Below are positions 45,853-55,464 of a stretch of 63,452 bases of DNA, piece by piece. The stretch spans positions 1 through 63,452 of the forward strand of contig NZ_JAQQXS010000021.1 in assembly GCF_028595305.1 (NCBI RefSeq). The letters run 5' to 3'. Within the stretch, counting starts at the first letter, position 1; every line of letters starts with the position of its first letter. The DNA comes from Roseateles koreensis (lineage in GTDB: Bacteria; Pseudomonadota; Gammaproteobacteria; Burkholderiales; Burkholderiaceae_C). The position numbers were made by a program, and so were the translations under genes. The notes under the pieces are model-generated. The model did no database searches. It was given only the letters and a program-made list of their open reading frames with translations, and was not told the origin of the DNA.

Positions 45853-47970
45853 ATGCCCACCACCGCCGTTTCAAAACGTTTTTTGCTGCTGAGTCTGCTA
45901 CTTATTGCGGCATGCACTGCACCGCAAATGCCGCAAACCGCGCGCAATTCGAGCGGCATGCTCAGTCAAGCTAACCCTCAGGCGCAAGAACTTACAAACG
46001 CCTACCCCGCCCTCGCACGTTTGCTGGCAGCACAGGTAACGGCGGGCCTTTCGCCCGGCGAAGCTCAGCTGCGCGTGGCGGCCCGTGCAGGCGTCAGGCC
46101 TGAAGAGTTGATGCACCCCACCCAAGCCCAGGACATCAGCAAAGACTTGCTTCAACGCCTCGATGCCGACACCCAAGCGCTGCTCGGCGCCGCACAAGCT
46201 GCGGGCCAGGCGCCAGGCACCGCGCTGCCCCTGATCGCCCCGCCCGGCAGCCTCTATGCGTGGACGCAGTTCAGCGACGACGGGCAAGCGCCCTTCTCGC
46301 GTGCCGTGCTGAGCGCCGTGGGGCGCTTTGCCAAAGATGGGAGCGCGCTTGCGATGGGTAGCCTGAACGACGAGTTACCGATGTCAGGCCCTGCCGCCAA
46401 GGTCAGCAACGCCAGCCCCGACGATCTGGCAGCGCGCTACGAGATGAGCGCACCGGGGCTGGGCGTCGGGCGTCAGGTGGCGCGCGCAATCACCACCGCA
46501 AGCCACTGCCCCGAGATGCAGGTGGACGGCCAAGCCGTGGCCATGAAGGTTCGCGCGCCGCGGGTGCGAGGCATCGCCAGCAACAGCGCCGCCCAAATGG
46601 GCCGAGGCCAGCCGCCCATCAAGGCCGACTTCGAGGTGCTGACCTGCGAGGCGCCCTTGCCCCCAGCGGCCCGGATTGTGGCGATCAACGGGCAGCGTCA
46701 GGCAGTGCTGGACCCTGCCGCGCTGATTCAACGGGTGGTGGTAGTGGGCGACACCGGCTGTCGCGTACAAGGGCCCGAGGCCTTCGGCCCGGCGGGGTCA
46801 ACGGGGGCGCCTTTGCAGGATTGCAGCGACGAATCCGACTGGCCCTGGCGCAAAATCGCCCGCGCGGCCGCCAGCTTCAATCCGGATCTGATCATCCATA
46901 ACGGCGACATTCATTACCGTGAAGGCACACCCAAAGGCCTGGAGCCCGGCCAGAGCCAGCCCAACGAGGTGCGGTACGCCGCTTATCTGGACACCATCAC
47001 CTATGGATGGAAAGCCTGGCAGGCCGATTTCTTCAAGCCGGCCGGACCCTTGCTGAGCGCCGCGCCTTGGGTCATCACCCGAGGGAATCACGAGTTATGT
47101 GACCGCGCCGGTGCGGGCTGGTACCGCTTTCTGGACTACCGCAGCTTTCCGGCCGCCGAGCCGCAATACAGCACGCGCTACGACGCCAACACCTGCAGCA
47201 ATTACACCGACCCCCTGCTGGTACGCCTGGGCGATCTGCAACTAATCTTGATGGACGCTGCAGGCTTGGCTGACAGCGCGGGGCGTGGCCGCAACCAAGG
47301 CTGGAGCAATGGCGACCATGTGCGCACGGCCCGGCAACTGAATGCGGTGGCCGAGGCCCCCTCCACCCGCAGCGCCGCCATCTCCTGGCTGGTGACGCAC
47401 AAGCCCTTATTTGCCTACTACGCCGGCGGGCCGCAAGTCACCTCAAGCACCTGGCAATTTCAAAAGGCGCTGCAAGCCGGCGAAGAAAGTTTTGCAGCAG
47501 GCAACGGGCACTTGCCTGCGAATTTGCAAATGGTGCACTCGGGGCACATCCACGGCTGGCAAATGATCAGCCACCCCGCTGCGGCAGACTTGCCCACGCA
47601 GTTTTTGATCGGCATGTCGGGCCAAACCCTGGAGGGTCTGGTCTTTAGCTCACGCGGTGCCCGCCCCTACGCCATGGCCGTGCCGAAACATCAAGCCACC
47701 GATATTTCGCCTGACGACAAACGCTGGCCCTGGCATGAAGCGCCTTGGGCCTTTCAACAGTCCGACGGGCGCAGCGCCCGCCCCGACGCATTCAGCACCA
47801 GCCCCATCGCCCAGGCCGGCAGCGACAAAGCGCACGCCACGGAATTCGGTTTCGTCGTGTTCGATCGCCTACCCGGCACAAGCAACTGGACAGCCCGCAT
47901 GTTCGACCCTGAGCGGCGTTTGTTGCGCACTTGCACGACCGAGGGCAAGCGGACGCGCTGCCAGGAATAG
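45853..47970 (+). CDS. Secreted metallophosphatase (calcineurin-like), lipoprotein
   Basis: The 705-residue protein starts MPTTAVSKRFLLLSLLLIAACTAP, a lipoprotein signal with lipobox IAAC, so it should be anchored in the envelope. The metallophosphoesterase motifs are in order: VVVVGDTGCR, HNGDIHYREG, ITRGNHELCDR, SWLVTHKPLFAYY, and MVHSGHIHGWQM. An N-terminal 250-residue region precedes the catalytic domain. The substrate is unknown. The longer frame from 45,757 would hide the signal peptide, so 45,853 is preferred. It is divergent from the Crp/Fnr gene. Confidence 0.85.
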   Translation: MPTTAVSKRFLLLSLLLIAACTAPQMPQTARNSSGMLSQANPQAQELTNAYPALARLLAAQVTAGLSPGEAQLRVAARAGVRPEELMHPTQAQDISKDLLQRLDADTQALLGAAQAAGQAPGTALPLIAPPGSLYAWTQFSDDGQAPFSRAVLSAVGRFAKDGSALAMGSLNDELPMSGPAAKVSNASPDDLAARYEMSAPGLGVGRQVARAITTASHCPEMQVDGQAVAMKVRAPRVRGIASNSAAQMGRGQPPIKADFEVLTCEAPLPPAARIVAINGQRQAVLDPAALIQRVVVVGDTGCRVQGPEAFGPAGSTGAPLQDCSDESDWPWRKIARAAASFNPDLIIHNGDIHYREGTPKGLEPGQSQPNEVRYAAYLDTITYGWKAWQADFFKPAGPLLSAAPWVITRGNHELCDRAGAGWYRFLDYRSFPAAEPQYSTRYDANTCSNYTDPLLVRLGDLQLILMDAAGLADSAGRGRNQGWSNGDHVRTARQLNAVAEAPSTRSAAISWLVTHKPLFAYYAGGPQVTSSTWQFQKALQAGEESFAAGNGHLPANLQMVHSGHIHGWQMISHPAAADLPTQFLIGMSGQTLEGLVFSSRGARPYAMAVPKHQATDISPDDKRWPWHEAPWAFQQSDGRSARPDAFSTSPIAQAGSDKAHATEFGFVVFDRLPGTSNWTARMFDPERRLLRTCTTEGKRTRCQE

Positions 47971-48008
47971 GGGCAGCGCCGCAGCGTTGCCGCGCCAAAA
48001 GCAAGCCC

Positions 48009-50000
48009 TCAGGGCGTGGTCAGGGTGTAGCGGGTATAAAAGCGCTGGCCCAAAGCATCTTGCGCGCCTAACCACAAGACATAACGGGTTGCCGTAAAGC
48101 TGGGCATCGCCAGAGCAGGTACGGCCAGCGTGGTTGTGGGCGGCAGCGGCACGGCGGTGTCGGTGATCAGAGGCGTTTGGGTGGCATCAGCCGCCAGACT
48201 CAGCACGGTGCTCACGCTGACCAAGCGCATGTCCGGGTTGGCCGCTGCCCAGTTGGCCCAATTGAGGGTGGTGCCCGCAACAAATTGGCTGCCCAGCAAA
48301 GGCGCGCTGCTGCCCACGCCGTCCAGGGTGGGAAACCGGCTCGCTGCCGGGCTGGCGGGTACATCGGCGCCCAGATAGACACTGCTTGTGGTCGCCGTGC
48401 CACCCCATGTATAGGTCACGGTGAATTTGGCGTTACGCGCGGTATCCGCGGCGCCCAACCATGCCAAGCTGGATTGCAGCAGGCCCGTGTCGCTCACGCC
48501 ACCAAGTGGCACGGCGCTGGTGGCGCCCGCGGTGGCAGACACACACAGCTTGGGCAAGCCGCAATAGGCAAATGGCACGCTGAAATTACCGGCCGTCTGC
48601 AAGGTGGCACTGCTCAACAACAGAGTACCCGCGCTGCTTTGCGCCTGGATGGTGGCCTGCAGGCCGGTGGAAGGGTTGGGCGTGAAGCTTGTGCTGCTGC
48701 TGCCGTCCGCCGCCAACGCCGTCATGGCCATGGGGGTGACCGCCAACTCAAGCTTGCGGCCATTGCCGATCAAGTTCCAGGTGCTGCCTGTTGTGGAAGT
48801 CTTGTTGAAGCTGACTGCATCGCTGAAGAGATCAACCACCGTGCCTGATGCATCGCTGATCGGGGCTGACACCAGCACCCGGTTGCACAAACCATTGCTA
48901 ACCGCCACGTCCGCGCAGCCCGTGATCAGCCAATGCCCAAATTGGCGATTGCCCGCCGCATAACTCGCCAATTTGGCGGCTACATCGGCTGGAGCCCGAC
49001 CGTTGTGCGTGTCGTAGCTGGCCAGCAGCGGTGACGCAGCCATGCCACTGGCATTGAGCCCTTGCGCAATCAGCTTGTTCAATGCGGCGCTCAAATTATC
49101 CAGAGCGCCAAGGTTGGCCAGCGTGCCGGTCGGGCTGGTAGTGGCGAGCAAAGTGGAAGTAATGGCGTTGGCCGGGGTGCTGGCCGTTGTTTTCAACAGC
49201 TCGGTCTGCGCCGTGGGCAAAGCCACCACCACTTCAGCCGCTTGGCTGGGCTGGAGCTTGTTGTTCAGCTGCAGCTCCATCACGCCCTTGCTGTTCTTGA
49301 CTACGCGCACGCTCAAAGTCTCAATCAGCAAGTCTTGCGCGCCTTTGTTGGCGGCAAAAGCCGGGTCGGCCAGCAAATCCAGCGCGGCGGTGTTGCTGAT
49401 TTTCAGATCGCTGAGCTGCGTCTTCACCAGGGTCTTGACAAAGGTGCTGGCGGCACTCGCTGCGGTGGCCACCGCAGCAACCGACGTTGTGTTCTGCGTC
49501 GGTGCGGAAAAAACGGCTTGCGGATCCCCTCCAACGGCCAAGGCCACGATGGCCTGGCTCAAAGGCGTGATGTGGGCCACCATGGCTGGCGCAGCAGCAC
49601 TCAGAATCGGCACCGCCGAATGCAAGACCTGCATCGTGCCGGCAGCGTCCATGCCACGGGCCTGCACCAGCAGCGGCGCCGTCAGGCTTTTGCTGCTGAG
49701 GCTGAGCGTGTAGCTGCCATCAGCCGCCAGCGTTTGTGCACTGCCCACGGTCGCGCCCGTACCGTCCAGCACCGTGATTGTGGCCAAGGTCAGGGGAGAG
49801 CCCACTGCCGCCACACCGCTGAGGCTTGGCGTCACACTGAAGGTGGTGCTGCCGCCACTGCTGGTGCTGGCGTCACTGCCTTTGCTACCGCCCCCACAGG
49901 CACTGACCACCATGCCGAACAGCAAGGCGGAGAAAGCTCTAAGGAGTCGGCCCCTGACATCAGGACCCACATAGACAAGGAGATTGCGCAACATGGCCAT
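48009..50000 (-). CDS. Large Ala/Ser/Thr-rich lipoprotein, unrecognised
   Basis: The 663-residue protein has a lipoprotein signal MAMLRNLLVYVG...LLRAFSALLFGMVVSACGGGS, with lipobox VSAC followed by a glycine linker. The next part has beta-sandwich-like repeats (VGSPLTLATITVLDGTGATVGSAQTLAADGSYTLSL), similar to carboxypeptidase-regulatory-like folds. A long Ala/Ser/Thr-rich helical region and a C-terminal beta-rich part with cysteines follow (CADVAVSNGLCN, YCGLPKLCV). No enzyme motif is seen; it may be a surface or outer-membrane lipoprotein. It converges with the phosphatase gene with 38 bases between. Confidence 0.65.
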   Translation of the reverse strand: MAMLRNLLVYVGPDVRGRLLRAFSALLFGMVVSACGGGSKGSDASTSSGGSTTFSVTPSLSGVAAVGSPLTLATITVLDGTGATVGSAQTLAADGSYTLSLSSKSLTAPLLVQARGMDAAGTMQVLHSAVPILSAAAPAMVAHITPLSQAIVALAVGGDPQAVFSAPTQNTTSVAAVATAASAASTFVKTLVKTQLSDLKISNTAALDLLADPAFAANKGAQDLLIETLSVRVVKNSKGVMELQLNNKLQPSQAAEVVVALPTAQTELLKTTASTPANAITSTLLATTSPTGTLANLGALDNLSAALNKLIAQGLNASGMAASPLLASYDTHNGRAPADVAAKLASYAAGNRQFGHWLITGCADVAVSNGLCNRVLVSAPISDASGTVVDLFSDAVSFNKTSTTGSTWNLIGNGRKLELAVTPMAMTALAADGSSSTSFTPNPSTGLQATIQAQSSAGTLLLSSATLQTAGNFSVPFAYCGLPKLCVSATAGATSAVPLGGVSDTGLLQSSLAWLGAADTARNAKFTVTYTWGGTATTSSVYLGADVPASPAASRFPTLDGVGSSAPLLGSQFVAGTTLNWANWAAANPDMRLVSVSTVLSLAADATQTPLITDTAVPLPPTTTLAVPALAMPSFTATRYVLWLGAQDALGQRFYTRYTLTTP

Positions 50001-50147
50001 TTCAAGCTGAAGGCCCGAGGCCTTCTTGTCGCATGATCTTGCCAGCAAGTGATGTCCGGGATTGACCGGAGATGCAGGTGGTTTCAGCACCTAACCACAA
50101 AACTCAACTGCATGCGAAAACTCGGTCGCGCAGTGCAACCGGCCACG

Positions 50148-51401
50148 CTACGCAGCGCGCCAGATATCGTCGAGATGGGTAAAACCCCACTCTTGCGGCG
50201 ACTCACGCCCCACCACCCGGTCTTGCGCGGCCGGGCTGGAGAGGTCCAAAACATGCACCGGCAAGGGCAGTTTGGAGCGGGTGGAATAGAACACCTTCAC
50301 GATCGGGGCAGCCAAGCTCTGCGGATTGAGGTCCACCACCACGGCCAAGCGCCCTGACTCCAGGCGGACCAGACTGCCCACGGGGTAGATGCCAACGCAC
50401 TTCACAAAGGCCTTGAAAATGGCGGGGTCGAACTGCCCCGTCCATTGCGCCATGCGCTGAATGGACCCTGCCGGATCCCATGCACTTTTGTAGGGGCGCG
50501 TCGAGGTGATGGCGTCATACACATCGCAGATGGCGCCCATGCGCGCCAGCACGCTGATTTGTTCGCCCTTGAGCTTTTGAGGGTAGCCGGTACCATCCAT
50601 TTTCTCGTGATGGTGCAGGCACACGTCGAGCGCCGAGGCCGGCACCGCCCCACCCACCAAAAGCATCTGGTAGCCACGCACGGGATGCGAGCGGATCACA
50701 TTGAACTCGGCTTCGGTGAGCTGGCCGGGCTTGTTCAGCACGTCAAGCGGCATCATCATCTTGCCAACATCGTGCAGCAAGCCCGCGAGCCCGGCATCCC
50801 GGGTTTGGGCTTCATCCATGCCCAATTGCTTGGCCAAGGACACCATCAGGGCGCACACCGCCACCGAGTGCATATAGGTGTAGTCGTCCTTGGTCTTGAG
50901 CCGAGCCAAGCTGATCAGAGCCGAAGGGTTACGGGAGACGGAATTCGCCACATCTTCAACAATCGAGATGCATTGCGCGTTGTCCACGGCCTTGCCCATC
51001 CGCGCCTCGCCGAACAGGTTCATCACCGCCTGCTTGGACCGATTGATCACCTTACCCGCCTGAAGCACCTCAGCCCCCAGGCTGACCTGAGCGGCGCTCT
51101 GCTGCGGGAAGTGCGCTACCGGTAGTTCAGGCTCCTGGGCAGCAAGCACAGGCATGACCAGTGCAGCAACCACCTCGGCCTCGTCAAGGGCGCGCTGGGG
51201 GTCTTTCAACGCCGGCACGTCGCTACCGCGACTGATGTCAATCCAGACAAATTGGACGCCACTGGTCAGCAAAGCTTCAAGGTCGGCCTGTTCGGTGAGG
51301 ACGAACTTGGTCTTCCAAAACGGATGCGACAGCCACGAGCCTTCCATGGACTGGAGATACATGCCGAGTTGAACGAACTGGGTCGGGATTTTTTTGAGCA
51401 T
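50148..51401 (-). CDS. HD-GYP domain phosphodiesterase (cyclic di-GMP type)
   Basis: The 417-residue protein starts with a DUF3391 domain (MLKKIPTQFVQLGMYLQSMEGSWLSHPFWKTKFVLT). It then has a complete HD-GYP domain: LAGLLHDVGKMMMPLDVLNKPG, HPVRGYQML, and HHEKMDGTGYPQKLKGEQIS with the GYP triad intact. Such enzymes hydrolyse cyclic di-GMP and so affect motility and biofilm. The C-terminal part (SLVRLESGRLAVVVDLNPQSL) is a further small domain common in this architecture. Confidence 0.9.
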   Translation of the reverse strand: MLKKIPTQFVQLGMYLQSMEGSWLSHPFWKTKFVLTEQADLEALLTSGVQFVWIDISRGSDVPALKDPQRALDEAEVVAALVMPVLAAQEPELPVAHFPQQSAAQVSLGAEVLQAGKVINRSKQAVMNLFGEARMGKAVDNAQCISIVEDVANSVSRNPSALISLARLKTKDDYTYMHSVAVCALMVSLAKQLGMDEAQTRDAGLAGLLHDVGKMMMPLDVLNKPGQLTEAEFNVIRSHPVRGYQMLLVGGAVPASALDVCLHHHEKMDGTGYPQKLKGEQISVLARMGAICDVYDAITSTRPYKSAWDPAGSIQRMAQWTGQFDPAIFKAFVKCVGIYPVGSLVRLESGRLAVVVDLNPQSLAAPIVKVFYSTRSKLPLPVHVLDLSSPAAQDRVVGRESPQEWGFTHLDDIWRAA

Positions 51402-51481
51402 TGCCGGCTTTGCAGCTCATTAGGACAACAAGACACAAAGTATCGCGGAATCGCAAAAACGGCGTGCAAGACAAAGAGATG

Positions 51482-51506
51482 AAAAAAGCCGCCTTTCGGC
51501 GGCTTT
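51482..51506 (-). terminator. Rho-independent terminator for the cytochrome gene
   Basis: AAAGCCGCC and GGCGGCTTT pair around TTTC. On the minus strand it ends in six T residues, so it closes the cytochrome c transcript. Confidence 0.85.
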
Positions 51507-51545
51507 GCACGGTTCAAGTCAGCTTGACTTGATGGCTAGCTGTAC

Positions 51546-52208
51546 TCAGCGGAACTTGCTTTGCGGCACAGTGCGCAATTCGCTGGGCACAGAGGCCAGA
51601 TAGCCAGCCAGCGCCTTCAACTCCGCATGGCTGAATTGCTTGACCTGGCCTGCCATGATGGCGTTGCCACGCCCCACCACCGGGTTGCCTTCGGTCTGGT
51701 AGGACTTCAATGCAACGTAGAGGTAGTCGGCGTACTGGCCAGCCAACTTGGGATAGCTGCCATCAATGGGCTTGCTGAAATTGGCACCGTGACAAGACGC
51801 ACAAGCGCCCTTGGTGAGCAACTCAGCCACTTGGGCCGGCGCTGGCGCCAGGGTTTCGGCCACCGGCGCGGCACCAGCTGCTGCAGCTTGCGCCTCGTAG
51901 TAAGCCGAGATGTCGGCAATGTCTTGTTCGCTCAATGTTTGGGCAATGCCGCGCATCGTGGGGTGCTTGCGATCGCCCTTGCTGTAAGCCGTCAAGGCGG
52001 AAGCAATGTACTTGGCATTTTGACCCCCGATCATGGGCACCTTGTGCAACTCAGGAAACGTCGCGCGGTACCCCGGAATGCCATGGCAGCCAATGCACAT
52101 GGCCACCTTGGCCTGAACGCTGGCCGCACCGGCCGCCTGAGCTTGAACAGAGGCTGCGCCGCCCAACATGGCGCACAAAGCAATCGAGATCTGCAACAGT
52201 TTTTTCAT
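51546..52208 (-). CDS. Dihaem cytochrome c (c4-like)
   Basis: The 220-residue protein has a signal peptide MKKLLQISIALCAMLGGAASVQAQA for export to the periplasm and two haem-binding motifs, CIGCH and CASCH. Methionines sit where the sixth ligand is expected (MRGIAQTLSEQDI and IMAGQVKQFS). The layout of two similar domains is that of cytochromes c4, which pass electrons to terminal oxidases. It is divergent from the MoxR gene and closed by its own terminator. Confidence 0.9.
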   Translation of the reverse strand: MKKLLQISIALCAMLGGAASVQAQAAGAASVQAKVAMCIGCHGIPGYRATFPELHKVPMIGGQNAKYIASALTAYSKGDRKHPTMRGIAQTLSEQDIADISAYYEAQAAAAGAAPVAETLAPAPAQVAELLTKGACASCHGANFSKPIDGSYPKLAGQYADYLYVALKSYQTEGNPVVGRGNAIMAGQVKQFSHAELKALAGYLASVPSELRTVPQSKFR

Positions 52209-52294
52209 AGTCCCGTGGTCTTGATCTGAGGTCGGCGGCGATTATAGGGCCCGCCTTATACTGAATTCACCCTTAAACCTATTTGATCGACAGC

Positions 52295-53149
52295 ATGAAA
52301 TTTGCAGGCTCTGACCAATACATCGCCACGCCCGACTTGATGCTGGCCGTGAACGCAGCTGCAACGCTGCAACGCCCTTTGTTGATCAAGGGCGAACCCG
52401 GCACCGGCAAGACTATGCTGGCAGAAGAAGTCGCCGCAAGCCTGGGTATGCCCCTGTTGCAGTGGCACATCAAATCCACCACCAAGGCCCAGCAAGGCTT
52501 GTACGAGTACGACGCCGTCAGCCGTTTGCGCGACAGCCAGTTGGCTGGTATCGAGGGCGCGGAGAAGGTGCGGGAGATCAACAACTACATCGTCAAGGGC
52601 GTGCTCTGGCAAGCCTTCGAGGCGGACCGCCCGGTGGTTCTGCTGATCGACGAGATTGACAAGGCCGACATCGAATTCCCCAACGACTTGCTGCGTGAAA
52701 TCGACCGCATGGAGTTTTATGTCTACGAGACCCGGCAACTGATCAAGGCCAAGCACCGGCCGCTGGTGTTCATCACCTCCAACAACGAAAAGGAGTTGCC
52801 CGACGCGTTTTTGCGCCGCTGCTTCTTCCACTACATCAAGTTCCCCGACCCGGCGACCATGCAGTCCATCGTGGACGTGCACTTCCCGGGCTTGAAGAAA
52901 GAGCTGCTGGCCGCCGCGCTGAAAACATTTTTCGAGGTGCGCAACCTGCCGGGTCTGAAGAAAAAGCCGTCCACATCCGAACTGCTGGACTGGCTCAAGC
53001 TGCTCGTGGCGGAAGACATCCCCACCGAAACCCTGGCCACGCAAGACGCATCGGTCAGCGTGCCGCCTCTGGTCGGTGCCTTGTTGAAGAACGAGCAAGA
53101 CCTGACGCTGTTTGAAAAGCTGGTGTTCATGCAGCGGCATAACCGTTGA
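52295..53149 (+). CDS. MoxR-type AAA+ ATPase
   Basis: The 284-residue protein starts MKFAGSDQYIATPDLMLAVNAAATL, with Walker A GEPGTGKT and Walker B VVLLIDEIDKADIEFPNDLL. Sensor-like NEKELPDAFLRRCFF follows. MoxR ATPases act with VWA proteins as chaperones for metal-enzyme maturation. Here the VWA partner lies 2.3 kb downstream on the same strand (55,465), with a small membrane protein and an S9 peptidase in between. The start at 52,295 agrees with the family. Confidence 0.9.
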   Translation: MKFAGSDQYIATPDLMLAVNAAATLQRPLLIKGEPGTGKTMLAEEVAASLGMPLLQWHIKSTTKAQQGLYEYDAVSRLRDSQLAGIEGAEKVREINNYIVKGVLWQAFEADRPVVLLIDEIDKADIEFPNDLLREIDRMEFYVYETRQLIKAKHRPLVFITSNNEKELPDAFLRRCFFHYIKFPDPATMQSIVDVHFPGLKKELLAAALKTFFEVRNLPGLKKKPSTSELLDWLKLLVAEDIPTETLATQDASVSVPPLVGALLKNEQDLTLFEKLVFMQRHNR

Positions 53150-53159
53150 TTTCAGCGCC

Positions 53160-53390
53160 ATGAATCAAGCACTGAAGAATGCCCTGCAAGAGGGCGTGGC
53201 CGACGCCTTCGGCTTCGTCCTCGGCGCCCTGGCCGGCTGGAAGCTGGGCTTGGCCCTGGGCTTTGATTTTGTGGGCAGCGCCGCCTGGGGTTTGCCTCAG
53301 ATCACTGGCCTGCTGTTGATTCTGGCCGGCTGCGGCGCCGGCCGCCTGCTGTGCCGCAGCCTGCTGGCGCATTGGCGCCAGACGCACTGA
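53160..53390 (+). CDS. Small membrane protein between MoxR and S9 peptidase
   Basis: The 76-residue protein begins MNQALKNALQEGVADAFGFVLGALAG and has two hydrophobic segments (FGFVLGALAGWKLGLALGF and LPQITGLLLILAGCGAGRLL) with a basic C-terminus. It starts 10 bases after the MoxR stop and ends 16 bases before the peptidase start, so it is part of the operon. No family is recognised. Confidence 0.7.
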   Translation: MNQALKNALQEGVADAFGFVLGALAGWKLGLALGFDFVGSAAWGLPQITGLLLILAGCGAGRLLCRSLLAHWRQTH

Positions 53391-53406
53391 AGAGAGCTCA
53401 ACCCTC

Positions 53407-55449
53407 ATGAAACGCAAGGTTTTCGATGCCCAAGCGCTCTGGCAACTTGAACGCGTCGGCGCGCCCAGCCTGTCACCTGACGGCGCCCAAGTAGCCGTCA
53501 GCGTCAGCCGTTATGACGCCGACAAGAACAAGGGCAGCAGCAGCCTGTACCTGCTGTCGACCTTCGGCGGTGCACCACGGCAACTGACCGTTGCTGGCGA
53601 AAAAGATGCGGCGCCGCAATGGAGCCCGCGCGGCGACCGCATTGCCTTCATCGGGCGACGCGAGCAAGAGGGCGTCAAGGACGACGAAGCCCAGCTCTAC
53701 CTGATTGCCCCCGATGGCGGCGAAGCGCGCCGCGCCGGCCCAGACGCGCAAGGCATCGCCACCGGCGTCGAGTCCTTCAAGTGGTTTCCTGACGGCCGCC
53801 GCATTGCCTTCGTTTCCTGGGTCTGGCCCGAACTGCGCGGCAGCAAGGCACAAGCCAAGGCGCTGAAAGAATTCAAAGCACGCAAGGCCACAGGCTACGT
53901 CACCTCACAAGCCTGCTACCGCTTCTGGGACCACCACATCCCCATGGGCCGCGTGCCGCACCTGCATGTGCTGGACGTCGACAGCGGCAAGGTCACCGAC
54001 TTGTTTGAGGGCAGCGATATCAGCCTCAGTTGGGCCGAACCCGACATGAACTGCTTCGATATTTCACCGGATGGCCGGCGCATCGTCTTTTCCTTCGACC
54101 CCGCGCAGGAAAAGCGTTTGGACAACCGCTTCGCCCTGGGTGAAGTGGAAGTCAAGGGCGGCAAAAAAATACGCACCCTGCTGCAGGACAAAGACTGGCA
54201 TCTGGAAGCGCCTCGCTACAGCCACGGCGGGCAGCACCTGGCCTTTATCGCCAGCCACCATGGCTTCAAGCACACCATGCCGGCGCAGTTGGCGGTGCTC
54301 GACACGCAGGGCCAATGGGCGGTGGTGTCAGACACCTGGGACCACGAGGTGAGCGCACCCCTGGTCTGGGCGGAAGACGACCTGCACCTGCTCTTCACTG
54401 CAGAAGACCGGGGCCGGCGTCACCTGTGGCAATTCAATCTGCAAACGCAAGAAGCGGCCCTGCGCTTCGAGGGCGGCAATGCCACGGCCTTCTCGCAGGC
54501 GAATGGCACGGTGGTGGTTCAGCACGACAGCGTGCAGTACCCGCCCCGGCTGTCGGCGCTGAATGCTGACGCCCAGCCTGAGCGGATCGAACACTTCAAC
54601 AATTCGGAGTTGGCCCGCTATGCCCTGGCCACCCATGAGGAGGTCACGCTGCAAGGCGCGCAGGGCGACGCAGTGCAGATGTGGTTGGTCCACCCGCCCG
54701 GCTTCGACGCCTGCGACAAGAAGAAATACCCCGTCATGCACGTGATCCATGGCGGGCCGCACACGGCCTTTGGCGACTCCTGGCACTGGCGCTGGAACCA
54801 CCAAGTATTCGCGTCGCAGGGCTACATCGTGGCCTGCGTGAATTACCACGGCTCGTCCAGCTTCGGCCACGCCTTCAAAGACGCCATCACGCACCGCTGG
54901 GGCGAACTGGAGTTGCAAGACATTGAAGCCGGCACCGACTGGTTGCTTCAAAAGGACTGGGTGGACAGCCAACGAATCTACGCCACCGGTGGCAGCTACG
55001 GCGGCTATATGGTGGCCTGGATGAACGGACACGTGCAGCCGGGGCGTTATCAGGCCTATATTTGCCATGCCGGCTGCTACGACTGGCAGGCCATGTTTGC
55101 TGACGACGCCTACACCTGGCACGCCAAGGAGCTGGGCGCCTGGTACTGGGACGACCCGGCCAAGATCGCCGCGCAAAGCCCGCACAGTTTTGCCCAGCAC
55201 ATGCACACCCCCACTCTGGTGATTCACGGTGCGCAAGACTACCGCGTGCCTGACGCCCAGGGTCTCGCTTACTACAACACCCTCAAGGCGCGTGGTGTGG
55301 ACGCACGCCTGCTGTGGTTCCCTGACGAAAACCATTGGGTGCTCAAGCCCCAGAACAGCTTGCTCTGGTATGGTGAATTCTTTTCTTGGCTGCGTGGGCA
55401 TGCGCCCGGCAAGCCAGACAAGCCGACCGCCCGTTCCGCCAAGAAATAG
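53407..55449 (+). CDS. S9-family serine peptidase (prolyl oligopeptidase-like)
   Basis: The 680-residue protein has an N-terminal beta-propeller (WD40-like PD40 repeats such as GAPSLSPDGAQVAVSV, PQWSPRGDRIAFIG, DISPDGRRIVFSF) and a C-terminal alpha/beta hydrolase. The nucleophile is Ser530 in GGSYGGY. Asp lies in VIHGAQDYRVPDAQG and His in FPDENHWVLKPQN. It is an acylaminoacyl or dipeptidyl-type peptidase, cytoplasmic by the absence of a signal peptide. The VWA gene follows after 15 bases. Confidence 0.9.
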   Translation: MKRKVFDAQALWQLERVGAPSLSPDGAQVAVSVSRYDADKNKGSSSLYLLSTFGGAPRQLTVAGEKDAAPQWSPRGDRIAFIGRREQEGVKDDEAQLYLIAPDGGEARRAGPDAQGIATGVESFKWFPDGRRIAFVSWVWPELRGSKAQAKALKEFKARKATGYVTSQACYRFWDHHIPMGRVPHLHVLDVDSGKVTDLFEGSDISLSWAEPDMNCFDISPDGRRIVFSFDPAQEKRLDNRFALGEVEVKGGKKIRTLLQDKDWHLEAPRYSHGGQHLAFIASHHGFKHTMPAQLAVLDTQGQWAVVSDTWDHEVSAPLVWAEDDLHLLFTAEDRGRRHLWQFNLQTQEAALRFEGGNATAFSQANGTVVVQHDSVQYPPRLSALNADAQPERIEHFNNSELARYALATHEEVTLQGAQGDAVQMWLVHPPGFDACDKKKYPVMHVIHGGPHTAFGDSWHWRWNHQVFASQGYIVACVNYHGSSSFGHAFKDAITHRWGELELQDIEAGTDWLLQKDWVDSQRIYATGGSYGGYMVAWMNGHVQPGRYQAYICHAGCYDWQAMFADDAYTWHAKELGAWYWDDPAKIAAQSPHSFAQHMHTPTLVIHGAQDYRVPDAQGLAYYNTLKARGVDARLLWFPDENHWVLKPQNSLLWYGEFFSWLRGHAPGKPDKPTARSAKK

Positions 55450-55464
55450 CGTTAAAGAACTCCG